Assembly (NCBI RefSeq): GCF_000182565.1 | Contig: NW_015971545.1 | Location: forward strand, 275,683-339,682 | DNA from: Spizellomyces punctatus DAOM BR117 | Taxonomy: Eukaryota; Chytridiomycota; Chytridiomycetes; Spizellomycetales; Spizellomycetaceae | Direction of reading: 5' to 3' | Length of the DNA stretch: 64,000 nt | In this document: positions 13,101-24,871 of the stretch, in pieces | Layout of the letters: the number at the start of each line of letters is the position of its first letter | Position numbering within the stretch: the first letter of the stretch is position 1 | Notes under the pieces: generated by a model | What the model was told of the DNA's origin: nothing | Database searches by the model: none | Seen by the model: the letters and a program-made list of their open reading frames with translations, nothing else | Made by a program: the position numbers and the translations under genes

Positions 13101-15847
13101 TGAGCGTCAACCGCGGCCAGGGGATCATCAAGTAATAGCAGCTTTGCGTTAGAATACATTGCCCTTGCAATATTAACTCGCGCAGCCTGTCCTCCACTCA
13201 ATGCTACTCCTCGCTCACCAACTTCGGTCATGTCCCCTCTCGGCAATTGTTCAAGATCTCGAACTAATGCTGCTGCCTTTATCACCGCGTTGTAACGGGA
13301 TTTATCAAAGGGGCTTCCAAACAAGATGTTATCCCGCAGTGTAGCATTGAGAAGCCAAGCTTGTTGAGGGGAGTATGCAATCGGACGGGTAACGTGCATA
13401 CCTCCGCGGATGTGCCGCATCTCCCCTAACAGACCTAACAAAAGGGATGATTTCCCAGAACCGACCGGTCCAATGACGGCGCACAGGCTATTATGAGGTA
13501 TTTCAAGAGTGATGGCGCTCAGGGAGTTGCTCGAAAGTGAAGATAGCCCGGAACCGGCTATGCTACCACTTGAACTTGCTGGACTGAAGGTTTGCGAGGT
13601 TATCGGAGAATAAAAGGCGGATACGGGACTAACTTCCAAAAATTTGGATCGGGAGCCTTCCGAACATCCCCCGCCGGTAGCCTGCAAGTTTGCAGACAAA
13701 TGTCAATGCCAACAAGTTGGCGTTTGCACGGATATATCTCGAGCAACATGTACCTCGCTATCGTGATCGGACTCCCCACTCCACTTTTCCCATTCAAAAT
13801 CAGCGTTGGATAATTTCACCGCAAAAGGTCCGCCTCTCTCTTTATTATGTAGAAGTTTTCCCACATCATCCATTTCAGGGGCCGCTAAAAATCGGGAGAG
13901 TCGATCTAGTGCGACCCGCGCTTCAATGGCATATCTAACGACCAGATATGGCTGTTATTTTTCCAACACTTATTTCCGATGCCGGTAAGGACTATAATCC
14001 ACGAACCCCGCAATTTCTGGAACACTCATCAAGGGAACTCTCAGAAGGTTCACCAGTGCCAAAGCTGGAAAAACAATATCCGCTGAAAGAGGTTGGTTGA
14101 GGGCCACCTGGTAGACGATAAAAGTTGCGACGGCCACCAAGCTGGGCACCACCTATCGTGAAAGGGTATTAAGCAATGCTACCATAGAAACAATAATCAC
14201 ACCGATACATACATAGGAGAACCCATAAAATAAGGCACTGGTGACAGTCACCTTTGTTAAGGACTTCAATTCCAAGCTGCGGACACTCCCAATTCGCTTA
14301 AGAAAGCTCTCCTCCCATGCGAACAATTTGATGATTTTGATTCCTATGCGTATTGTGTAAGGTAAGTGCGTATAGCTCTTACCAAGTGCAAACAAGATGA
14401 AACAATTACCATTCAACATCTCACTAATCTGCTTTATCCTCAGATCCGTCTGCTTCAACGACGCTGATTCGTATTTCGCAATCAGCCGCATCATGAACGA
14501 TTGAACAATGCTACATAGTATCATGAGACCTATTCCGGCAAGTCCCGCAAACCGGAGGTAGTAGATGATCAATGCAGATGTACAGAGTATCTAGTTGCAA
14601 TAAGCGGTTAATTAAACATGTAACCAGGATCCGCTCATTGAACGATCAGAACCCTACTTGCAACGGCACAACCCATGCATCGTGCAAGGTAAGGCCAAAA
14701 AACTCAAAAACTGTCGCATCAGTTGAAAGAAGATTAACTATCCTTCCATTTGAATACTCCTGTGAGAAAGACAGATTTTTTAGCCCAGATTGTCTCAATC
14801 TTCGCCACTAATTCGACAAATACCTGACGGGCCACAGCCGATAAACGTAATGACTTGCGATATACTGCACCGATAAATAGCGATCTAAGGGCAATTGCTA
14901 AATAATCGCATATTTAATATTCTGGTTGGTACTGGCTTACCGAAATAACATAACTTACCCAATTCAGCATCTTTTTTTGAATAGTAACAGGTGCACACGG
15001 ATTGCAGCATCTGAAGCGCCAATAGTGCGAGGCAGAGTAAGTAACCTTGGTATGTTGGTGCGCTTGCATCTTGTAATGTTGATATGATATTTTCAAGGAT
15101 CAACTAAGGTATAGTATAGGCATGAGCAAAGAGAATTCTTGAAGCTAGCGCTAGCCTCACGCCTACCGGAGAAAGAACACTCGAGACCGCACCCACGACA
15201 TGTGCAATTCCTGAAGCGATCCTGAGCAAAAATGAGCGTAATTGGTGCTATCCTCATCATACATCGCAATGATGTGATCCAACCCACCAGTCTGATTTGA
15301 ATAACGTCCAGGCACTGTAAATCAACTCTCTCCGGAACTTCTTCTTCAATTGAGCATCAATGAATCCCGTAGGTTGTACGAATTTGTCGTTTTTGTCTTC
15401 ATTCCATGCATTCCGGCGTCGTGTAGAGTCATCAGCCAGAGATTCAGTAGAACCATTCACTGTACTGGTAGCGCTTGCAAGGTGAACCATAGATGGGCGC
15501 TCGATTGACGGTGTCGGTATTGGTGGTGATGATTCTCTGCGAAGGTTTTTTGTTCGAGCTGCAAGTAATTTGCCCAAGACGCTGGCCGAGAAGCGAGGAT
15601 GAGGATCAAATAAATCTTCATTTTGCAGGGGATGACGAGAGGCGAGGCGTACGAAGGGTGTTAGCCAGTGGAGAACAGCCCGACTTGGGAGCCATTTGTT
15701 AAGTTCAGGATTGATGGGATGGACGACCTGAGATCCAATGGCTGCTGGTTGGACGACGATAGTCGATACGGGTTGCTCTGGATTGGACGGGATAATGCTC
15801 TCCCCAGGAATGAGTATTTCCACCGGATCCTCTACCCGATCTGACAT
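10158..15847 (-). CDS. ABCC (MRP)-type full-length ABC transporter, multi-exon
   Basis: Exporter of organic anions or conjugates by family; substrate unknown. ATG at 15847. The N-terminus goes straight to the MRP linker motif [20 protein letters not shown], with no TMD0, as in short ABCC proteins. Blocks in order on the minus strand: TMD1 (about 15100-13900), NBD1 (Walker [11 protein letters not shown]-loop SPQQAWL, signature [10 protein letters not shown], degenerate Walker [13 protein letters not shown]), linker, TMD2 (about 12650-11450), and NBD2 (Walker [10 protein letters not shown], signature LSVGQRQLL, Walker [14 protein letters not shown]-loop AHRLS split by intron 10372-10433). The stop is TAG at 10158. 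NBD1 has Asp in place of the catalytic Glu while NBD2 keeps it, the usual asymmetric arrangement of ABCC proteins. At least ten short introns are implied; not every splice site was resolved. Confidence 0.88.
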
Positions 15848-16788
15848 ATTGAGCACTAAAGAGGTCGTAGTCCAACCGCACTTTGCGATGCGGGACTACA
15901 GTCGTATGAAAAGCATGTTTAAAAAAGTCGAAGCTGGACTGTGATGTTGATCTCGTAAGCTAGACGGTGGGGGTGGTTCCGATGTCCCGGCCGCCAAAAA
16001 GATCGTTTGGCCCTGCTGGCCGCTTATCCACGGGTGGTACCGAGCCACGGCCCAGGTTTACCGTCCCGCCTTCCAGGCTATCCAACGAAAGGGAGTTTCT
16101 GGTTTGTTTACATATCCAAGCAATAAACATAATCCTAGACAGAACCTCTTGCAGCAGGTTTGCAGCCTTACAAGGCATATGGTCCCTACGCTCTGCTTGT
16201 TCACACATTCTTTCAGTTTTAAGGTAACTGCGATTATCGGAAGTGTGGATTTGTATTCAGCGGTTATGACTAAACGTGATTGAAACTCCGCTACGCGTTC
16301 TAAGTGTTCTGCACGGAAAGTGCTGCACCAAGGGTTCCAATCTGAGGACACAAGGACAGGAAACTCGAAATACCATCGTAAGCGAGTGACATCATTTCAT
16401 TGAGAGGAGCACACTATATCACCCGTCCTTTTTTTGGAGTCTATCTGCATATTCATATTGGTGGTGACCGTCCCAACGTGTGAAGAATACCCCGAGTTTT
16501 AACAAAAATGTGCGTTCCGCCTTCTAGTACAGGAACCCATGCGCGAGGAATCCGCTCAGAATTAAAAGCTGTAGGTATGTAATGTACAGGCAACTCTCTG
16601 AGCTTGCATATTTCTTTTCCGCCCATTCGACCACGAAATCTGAGCAAAAGGTTCTCTCACTATTCAGTATTTCTTTCACACTAACCGCCCTTTCATGCAG
16701 TTTCTATTTTTTTGCACTCATTGCATTGGCCATTCGTCGCCCAGCTGTGGGTGTCTGGACATTCAGAGCCTAATAACATCAACCAAAA
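15848..16788. other. Intergenic stretch
   Basis: About 940 bases upstream of the ABCC gene and downstream of the next minus-strand gene. It has only short overlapping ORFs in several frames, none with a domain. I see no gene. Confidence 0.5.
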
Positions 16789-19700
16789 TTAAGCCAGAGC
16801 CATGTCATATTCTTCTTGATTGCTCCTTACCTTATTCGGCACAAATGCATAGCCATGTTCCTGCAAAAGACGGGCAATTTTATCCTCAGTCAGTGTAGAC
16901 GAGTCAGTGTTCCTTCTATCCTGCATTTGCGTGCTCTTTTCCCATTCCCGCAACTCAGTTTTCACGTCGTCTTCGGCTGGTGTCTTGGTAATAACATAAT
17001 CATCCTCATTGTAATTGCGCATTGACCGCCGAACAGGCGTAAGCACAGCATCCACACCAAGCGCTGTAAATGAATGTGTGATTAGGGCAAGCTTTGAGTG
17101 TACAAGTCGACCATCAGGATATCCACCTTCTCTATCTTTCTTCTTGGCCCTAACTGGAGTCAATAGTGTCACGGTGGAGCCCTCCATTACCTCAGGTCCA
17201 AACCTTACGCCAACACGCTTTTTTCCTTCCTTCTTTGCTCTAGGTGTCCCAACGGCACTTTTCACCTCATTCTCTTTATTTTCCGAGGTCACTACATCCT
17301 CCATGGCATCCTCGTGTGCCTGTCCATCATCGTTCAGCTGCATGGCACCGAGCATTCCGATAATTTCGCCATACACATCTGATTTTCTCGGATAGGGTGT
17401 GGATCCCACTCTTTGACGTCCAGACCTCAGCAGGGATCCAAGATTTCTTGGAGTTGGAGTCACATCATTGTTCAGTGCTCGAATACCGATTTTTTCCAAG
17501 GGTGTTTCAGGGAAGACTGGCGTATCAGCGAATGGACGCCGAATCCTGCCTTCAAGGTAGGCTGATCGTGGTGGGGACGGGGTAACGGTCATGTCGAGCT
17601 GTGAATTGCGACCTCCTTCACTAGTCCAGGATGGCAAGGGCGGGCTCTGACCTGGCTCAAGAATATGCATTGCAGGTGGTGGAGGACTGTATTCTGCCTC
17701 GCGGTTTTCGCCGTTTTGAAGTTCCTCATTATGACGTTCTGCACAACGCTGCCAGTATGCTTGCAATTCTGCTTTCGTCTGAACAATGACCCCATCTTAA
17801 TCATCGGCTTATGAAAAATGATCATCACTGCAACTAACCTCTTCATTATCAAACATCCCGCACCCAAAATATAAAATATTCAGCGAATTCTCAAAGAAGC
17901 CATGTTTCCACTCAAACCACATCCAGTTCATCCAAAATTCTTTTCGTAAGTATGGCGGTTGCCGTATAAATCGAGGTCGCCCTTCACTGGCAAATTGTAC
18001 CCTTCGTACCACCTTTGCATCGGTATCGTGTTTGCGCGACCTAAATGCAGAAATGGCAACAAGCTGGAAAAGAGCTTGTCCAATGGATGGGCCGAAATTC
18101 TGCAACCTTCAGATTAATGATGGCAAGTATTACCTCATTGAGAACGTTTTCACTACCTGATATGCGATAAAGGCATCCAGCCACGTAAAACAGTCAACAA
18201 GAGGTACGTCCACGTTCTTTTCCGCAACCACATATCCTTGGTCAACGTTGACGACTCGCAAAATAATAGGGCTTAAGAAGAAATGAAAGGGGGAGCTCCT
18301 AAAAACGTAGCACGTTATCCAATGGGCGTGGGACCTTATGATTTTTTACAAGGTACTTACTTTATGTGTTCCTTGTAAAACTCGGCATCGGTTTTGATAT
18401 CAAGAAGAGCCGATCGTATTTTCCCCTCCCGGTCTACCGCCTTGGGGGTATCGAACTCCATGGGTTCGAAGTCTGGTATATCAGGATACAAGCTTGTATT
18501 CGGGTCTGTGTCTTCAGTAACATCTCCTTTTGTGTTGAAATAGGTACTATGGAGATGGGTGGCCTCAAACTCTGACAGAGCTGGGTATGATGGGCCTTTG
18601 GGTTCCGTAGAGCCGATCAATGTAGTAGATCGGCTGGTTGGTTCAACGAGACCCCTGGCTTCTTGATGGTCTCGGAGAAATTGTTCGACCAGTCTTTCCA
18701 TCAGGGCGGGTGAAGTCTGTATACCTATAGATGAAACGGCAGCCTTCCTGGGAGGTGTTTGGTGGAGGCTATCCACAAGATCCTGTAAGAATTTGCTTGC
18801 TAGCCTCTAGGCTTTAGTTGACTCACCAGGCAAGGGTCGCTTCCCGGACCAAGGCTCCCAAGTTACGTTCCTCATTATGCTGGAGCGCAGCAGTATTGTC
18901 TTCTATCTCATTAGCTCCAGCCAAGTGCCGAGGCTGAGTTGATCCCTCAAGCTGGCCCTCAACACGTCCTTTGTTGAATCCAGTCTTTGTTAATGGAGGC
19001 TCACGAGCTGGTACGGAGCCGGATACGATTGGAGCCTGCGTATTTTTTGAAGCAGCACGCGTGACGATCTTTGACACTGATGCGCTTGATTTCTGCGGGC
19101 GAGTGGGAGCCGTTGAATTCGTAGCACTTGGGATTGTTGATTTTCGTGGAGGTGCTGCTTTTGAGATGGTGGGCTTTCTGCTTACAGGAGGTGGAGGAAC
19201 GGATTTTGATGGAGGTGCATTTCGCCTGACGGTCGTGGATGGGCTGGTTGCCTTCAGATTTTGCAACGCCGGCTTCCCGTTTCCAACGGCACCAGTCGCT
19301 TTTGCCGTTCCCAGAGAGTTCGATGATGCCACCCTTGCGACTGATTTTGTTTTGGGCACTGCGGCCTTTGCTGACGGTGCTGCCGGTTTTCTTGGAATCG
19401 TGGATCCAAATGCGCTGAACCGGGGCTTGGATGCTGCCCGTGTTCTCTCTTCAAGGGTGCCGGCTATTTTAACACAATGAAAGCAATCGTGCAAGAGGCA
19501 ATGTTCGCACTGTACAGTACCATTTGTAGAGGTATTAATGGGAGCGTGGAGAACATCCTTACTTGGAGCAACGACAAATGGTTTCGCGGTACCCTTTTTC
19601 GTGCTAGATAAGACAAGCGCAAACAAAAAAGGTGAGATGTCATTTGCTTAACCTACTGTCATCGCTCCAAACATGGACACGCCCCCCGAAGCGCTTGAAG

Positions 19701-19952
19701 TTACCCATGTATCTAAACCAAGATATGCCCAGATACGTTGGCAGTCTCTGCACTGTCTGCAAAACTTCCGCGTGCAGCCCAGTTAAGCCGGCTCTTGCCA
19801 ACCATGCAGTATTTCACTAGTCGCAACCTGGCTAGACCAATAGAACTATCCAGCAACTATTCAACGTACTTTTTCCGCTCTTCTTCTTTCTTCTGGCGAT
19901 AGTCCTCCAACTTCTTCCGCAGAGCGCGCTGTTCTGGAGTTTCGTCCTCCAT
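16789..19952 (-). CDS. Pro/Ser/Lys-rich probable cytoskeleton-associated protein
   Basis: One spliced gene. The start exon reads MEDETPEQRALRKKLEDYRQ (ATG 19952), with a GTACGT donor that joins in frame to TKKGTAKPFVVAPSKD. A basic low-complexity region follows (many KPxxSK and PxRKxT steps, about 19450-18830), then acidic exon 18357-18776. Next is a folded-looking exon near 17809-18105 (SIGQALFQLVAISAFRSRKH; FWMNWMWFEWKHGFFENSLN). The last exon, 16789-17766, holds CDK-like SP/TP sites and the motifs VRFGPEVMEGSTVTLLTPVR and VLTPVRRSMRNYNEDDY. A W-rich helical repeat followed by a TPVRRSxR motif recalls CKAP2/mitotic microtubule-associated proteins. I treat that as a weak inference; no enzyme motif is present. 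Exon limits other than the ends are approximate. Confidence 0.55.
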
Positions 19953-20635
19953 TTTTGTAAGGGCTACTTGGGTTCCACAGCAATATCAAATACTGCCTCG
20001 TGCGGGTGACTTTTACCTGTGATGGTCGAAAAAGAATGTGGAGGAAATGTGTGGGTTGCAAAGTACAAGCAATGGTATTGATGCCTGGAGTGTTTTGCGC
20101 GAGACTGATCGCGCGTCCGGACAACTGACAGTTTTCGGACAGCCCCATTGCACACATCAATCCCTTCCCTCCATTGACGCTGGTTGGGCTCTAGCGTCTT
20201 TGAATCTTTCAATTGCTGATGTCCATGTCTGTGATTAGTTGAACGTTGAAATGGCTTGAGCACAAGGGTATTCCATTGTTTGGACATTCCCTGCAGGTTA
20301 TTGCGGGCTGCTGTGCTTGTCGGTGATAGCAAATATGTCCTGCAAAGTCTGTCCAATATTTGACTTCTTAACTTGAAATGGCAATTGCACTTATGCTCAA
20401 GAGGTTTTCCATCTCGCAAAATACTTGACGCTGTCGGTAAGAATTACTGAAAGCTGCACGAGCAAACACGAGACAAGCCTTCACTCGTGCGTTTCAGGCA
20501 ACACAAAGTGGTCGCGGGCACCACTGTCAAAAATCCTGAACACTTGCACTGCTTGTTTCGTGAGATTAAAACCGAATGTTTCGTCCATATTGCCTCGCCC
20601 ATATTCCTCATGTAGCCCAGCAAATAGTTTGACGT
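19953..20635. other. Divergent intergenic region
   Basis: About 680 bases between two divergently transcribed genes, presumably holding both promoters. Short ORFs here lack support. Confidence 0.45.
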
Positions 20636-21550
20636 ATGCCTTCAGCATTTCTTTCACGAATCTTTGGCAAAAAGTCCGAGCCCATACATCCCAGTCCTAC
20701 TGATTCAAACATCCCAACACGCACCACTGTCAAATCCAGCACCACTATTGTCTTGCGGCGCTCAAACAGTTGGGCTGACACGCGAAAGGGCCCCGCACAA
20801 ACGGCTTTGCGTAGGTCCCACAGCCTAACAGACGACGACACCCGCCGTCAGACATGGCGGTCCTCATTGTTCAAAGGGAAGCGACAAAAGAAAGGTTGGC
20901 GGTTGGATGGATTCCTGCCAACTTGGAAAAAAAAACAACCCGCCCTGGCCAATGAAGCGTTACAAGTCCCACAAATATACTTGTCGTATCATGCTGCCGT
21001 CGACAAAACTGGGCCGTATGGTGCGCCAGTATGGTTAGAGGAGTTCGATACAGCTGATGCTTTGCCCAAGGATCCCGCTGACATTTTTGTGACAAGCGGT
21101 CATCTATCTCGTCGACGAACGGTTCATTTCGGTCATGAGGAAGTCGCGACCAGGAACGAACGAATGTATGATCCCCTCCCACCGACCTACAGATATACTA
21201 GTTTCTCTGACAGTGCCCTGAACCGGGGTTCTCCTGTCGGCTCGGCGGATGGCAAAGGACTCATGTATCACTCAGACTTTCACATTTCCCACTTCCATAT
21301 ACCCCGCGAAGCGGTAGCGGCTTCCGTCGAAGGTTCTGAGATTGAACCCGACACAGTAAGCCTAGCAGACACGCTCATCTCAAACCAAGCTTGTGTGGGA
21401 AGGGATTGCGACCCCGTCTATCTATTTCAACGTCGCTCTTGGGCATTGGTTTCAAATCTCCATGGAGTGGGCGACGAAATCAGAGAACTGTATGCAGATG
21501 TGATGGGCTCGAGCATGGACTTTGGTAAAATTGTGGAGAAATGGTGTTAG
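20636..21550 (+). CDS. Hypothetical protein, 304 aa
   Basis: Single-exon gene, ATG 20636, stop TAG. No family recognised. The first 100 residues are basic and Ser/Thr-rich with two similar LRRSxS steps (IVLRRSNSWADT, ALRRSHSLTDDD) that look like basophilic kinase or 14-3-3 sites. The remainder is mixed, with YLSYHAAVDKTGPYGAPVWL and a C-terminal helix (GVGDEIRELYADVMG). There is no signal peptide and no transmembrane segment. Continuous coding with balanced composition supports a real gene; function is unknown. Confidence 0.6.
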   Translation: MPSAFLSRIFGKKSEPIHPSPTDSNIPTRTTVKSSTTIVLRRSNSWADTRKGPAQTALRRSHSLTDDDTRRQTWRSSLFKGKRQKKGWRLDGFLPTWKKKQPALANEALQVPQIYLSYHAAVDKTGPYGAPVWLEEFDTADALPKDPADIFVTSGHLSRRRTVHFGHEEVATRNERMYDPLPPTYRYTSFSDSALNRGSPVGSADGKGLMYHSDFHISHFHIPREAVAASVEGSEIEPDTVSLADTLISNQACVGRDCDPVYLFQRRSWALVSNLHGVGDEIRELYADVMGSSMDFGKIVEKWC

Positions 21551-21769
21551 CAATATGATAGCCATCGGATATCCTTGTTCAAATGTCAGTTGGTCTTTAG
21601 TTTAGTACATAAGTATATTTCTGTTCCGGGTGTCATCGCTCATGACGTTGCCAAATATCTGCGGGCCACCGTATATCCATTCTTTTACGATATATCGAGA
21701 ATTTATTTTGTTCGGGGTGACATAACAAATCTAGCAACCCGGCCCATTTTACCCACCCTTTTGATCCGA

Positions 21770-22938
21770 TTACCCACACGCACCTCTACTCTCTCTCGCC
21801 ACTAAATGTCGCCGCAGCCCATCTGTCCTAGCAAACGGTTTTCCACAATACGAACAATGATGAGGCTTAGAAACTGCATGTCTGGAACGGAAATGACGCT
21901 GAAGATCATGCTTTCTGCGAAAGCACGCAGAACATTGCGCGCACACATGGGGACGTTCATCTAAGGCTGCATAAGCAAAAGCACATAGAATAATGCAGTG
22001 GATTATAGCGACACCTACCAGAGTGGCATCTAATATGGCTTAAAAGATTCTGCTTTTTTGGAAATTCTTTGGGACAGCCAGGGAATGTGCAAGAATAAGC
22101 GAACTCTCCACCTTGCGGCTTTTTGGTCTTTGATTGCGGGGATCTGTAGGTAGACGTGTCAATCATCGGATTGTCCGTAGTTGAAGGCTGACCGATAACC
22201 ATCTCGTTGATTGCCTCGACAGTCGCGAGTTCCGGTAGAGTGGTAGGTTGGAAGCCGCATTCTGAAGGCGAAGGATGTGGTGTCGTACAGTTGGCTGCCG
22301 TTGTGACTGATGTATCATATGGATCGCTTGTGGCACTGAATACGGTGAGCGGCTGGGGAACGTAATCTGTCTGATAGACGTTGGATGACAATCCTGTGAT
22401 GCTGTCGGGCCAGGTCCTAAGAGGCTCGTCACATGAGACCAGGTCGTTGGCGGGTAAGTAACATGTAGTTGCGGAGGAGGGTTGCAGGATCTCTTGGAGA
22501 TTTGGCGTCGGCGGCATTGCGTTCTGCATCTCAAGAGAAAGACTCTGGTTGTTCTCGATCGTTTCTTCCAGTCCCTGTGTACAGAGGTTAGGGTCATGAG
22601 AAGCCCGTTCACAGGATATCGAACGCATATCTTAAGCTTCACTGATTGTGTACCTGAATGGACAACGTCAACGGCCTTCTAACATGTAGCATCGGGGCTT
22701 CGGCAGCGGGAGGCACATAGGAGGTATGACTCGGAATTTCTCGTGCATCGGAGGCATTCGTGCTGGACAGCAACGGGAATCCCCACTTTGTCCAGGCAGC
22801 TTGATAGTTGTCCTTGGTTCGCATGTCTAGACCATTGCGTCCTATTCCGCCGACAGGCCCATCTGTTTTGATCCAAAGGCATGGGTACTGAAAGTAATCC
22901 CTTGTCGAATACCACGGGCGGTCGTTTAGCGCCGCCAT
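21770..22938 (-). CDS. C2H2 zinc-finger transcription factor (Crz1-like fingers)
   Basis: Three exons: 22654-22938, 22019-22574 and 21770-21960. Introns 22575-22653 and 21961-22018 keep the frame and give 343 aa. The N-terminal 220 residues are Ser/Thr/Pro-rich, typical of activation regions. Three adjacent fingers lie at the C-terminus: CTFPGCPKEFPKKQNLLSHI with RCH, then CAQCSACFRRKHDLQRHFRS with RH, then CSYCGKPFARTDGLRRH. The linker DERPHVC between fingers 1 and 2 and the RKHDLQRH recognition helix resemble calcineurin-responsive Crz1 factors. I do not see a PxIxIT docking site with confidence. It acts in the nucleus; targets are unknown. Confidence 0.8.
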
Positions 22939-24871
22939 GGTGGTCAGAAACTAGTACCCTATAGGAAGCTATTACCGATCGAGCTGTATAGTCAGGGAGC
23001 TGCAACCAAAGGAAAATTGCTCAGGAAAATTGGTGGAAATGGACAAGTTGAGTGACATTTTTATTGCGGGTTGCGGACATGAGTTCTGCAAGCTTTTCTT
23101 GTGATTTCGCAACACATTTCATTCGTGAAGCGGTGCATTGTCCAGCCGTTCTGCAAACCCTTTATCTGCATTGATATGCAGTAGATACTACCATCACATG
23201 GCAGTTCAAGATCATAACCCTTTTTTTTTTCTGTTCGCAGTCCACGACCCCCAGCCCCCGTTCCTCGCTCAAAGAAATGCAGACCCCCGTTGACTTTGAC
23301 AAGTTGGACGATTCGCGCAAGTGGCACAGTCATGCACGTGTGGCACAGCAGAGCCCGGACACAAGCGGAGGTATTGGCTTAACAACAAGGCTTTCTTTTG
23401 TGGTATTTTCCCCGGTATACGGTCCCTTTTTGACCATTGAACAAAAAGCAGTGACAACTCATCCATAAGCCCGTCATGAGCACGTTTTCTTTAAAGGCTT
23501 CCAAGGGTCTGAAATGAGAGTACGGGTTTTGTTGGCTCACCTCATTGGACGGCGTTTTTCCCTTGTAGAAGAGACCTTAAGGGCTTGCAAACGTCTGGTA
23601 AACTGTAAGCAAGCGCCAATCTTGGGCGCAGCGTTCGTTCACTGCCCCAGGAATGACTGCACAGAGGAGAGAATTAATCTCGGAACGAAAAGGAATGCCC
23701 TTACCCTTTGAAGAACGCCAAAGGTGCCGAGTTACCCTCAGTTCAAAGTCCGTGGACCCCATATTTGTCAATCGATGTGGCTACCCGCTTTTTTCTCCGT
23801 GGAAATAGCAGAATCTGTATTACTGTTCAGGTAATTGGTGGTGTAAAATCGATTAAGAATTACTAAGTAACTGAACGCTGCAGTTGTAATTTGTCAAGTT
23901 ATGTTCATCATCTGCAGTCGGTTAGATTTTGGTGTGCAAATTGAAATATGCTGAAAGTACAAGGCTCTTCTTCATTTAAAGTATCTTTGCTGGCTGTCCT
24001 TCTTTATCATTGCCAGTTAACCTGGGAACAATCGTTTCAAAGGTCCTTTGCTTCCCTGAAACTTGAACACTGTAATTCACACCGTCCGCTTTTGTCTGCT
24101 CCGAATGAGTTTTTCCATTCGGCTCCGAAAAGCACCGACGAATCCCTCGTGAAAGAGACTCTTTCGTATAAAGGCTTGCCAGGGATCTTCATTCTAGACC
24201 GGTATTCTAGACCGGAGCAAGTTGAGAAAAGCGCTGCATTATCCACAGTCAAGCCTCATCAGAAGTGTCTTGTCCGTTACTGCCGAATAGTCCTCATGTC
24301 AATTTGTCGTCTGAATCTGCAATGTATCTTCATATCTTCACCCGACCTAATTGGTATAACATTGACCCCCAGAGCCCACAAAAGATGCTAGCATCTTAAC
24401 TGTTGTGGCATCAAAAGAAATATGCAAATTAAGTCTGGTTTTAATTTTACTCCAGTTCAGGTGTCCCGGACTTGTAATCATTCTAGGATCTCCAATTACA
24501 CTCTATGTACCATTACACGATATGCACCAATGCAGTTTGTCCATTGCGCCAAGGAAAGAATCCAGTGATGGGACCAGTGCGGTAGTCGCAAGCCTCGGGG
24601 ACCAATGATCCAGATATCCCTCATGCTTTCTGAGGGTCTGAACAAAGGCCCGATGTAATATAATCCCCTCTGTTTACCAAACAATCAGGATCCAGCGCAA
24701 GCTTTCGATGACATACGGTAATACTACATCGGCCGTTTCGGGACGTAAATAGTATCCTACCGATGAAGTCCTGGGCGTTTCTTATCTTGCACGATCCCTG
24801 CATCAATATAAAGGTGTCGGGTAATTACTGAAGACTCGCAGGACTCTGCCTTTGGCGCCGTCATCGCTGGG
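22939..24871. other. Gene-free stretch of 1.9 kb
   Basis: Promoter region of the C2H2 gene and of the 7TM-RGS gene. The longest ORF (147 codons, plus strand, 23948-24391) has no domain and atypical composition. No RNA gene or repeat was recognised. Confidence 0.45.

Noticed and set aside
23948-24391. 147-codon plus-strand ORF
   Set aside because: No recognisable domain and no plausible splice partners; isolated in a long spacer.
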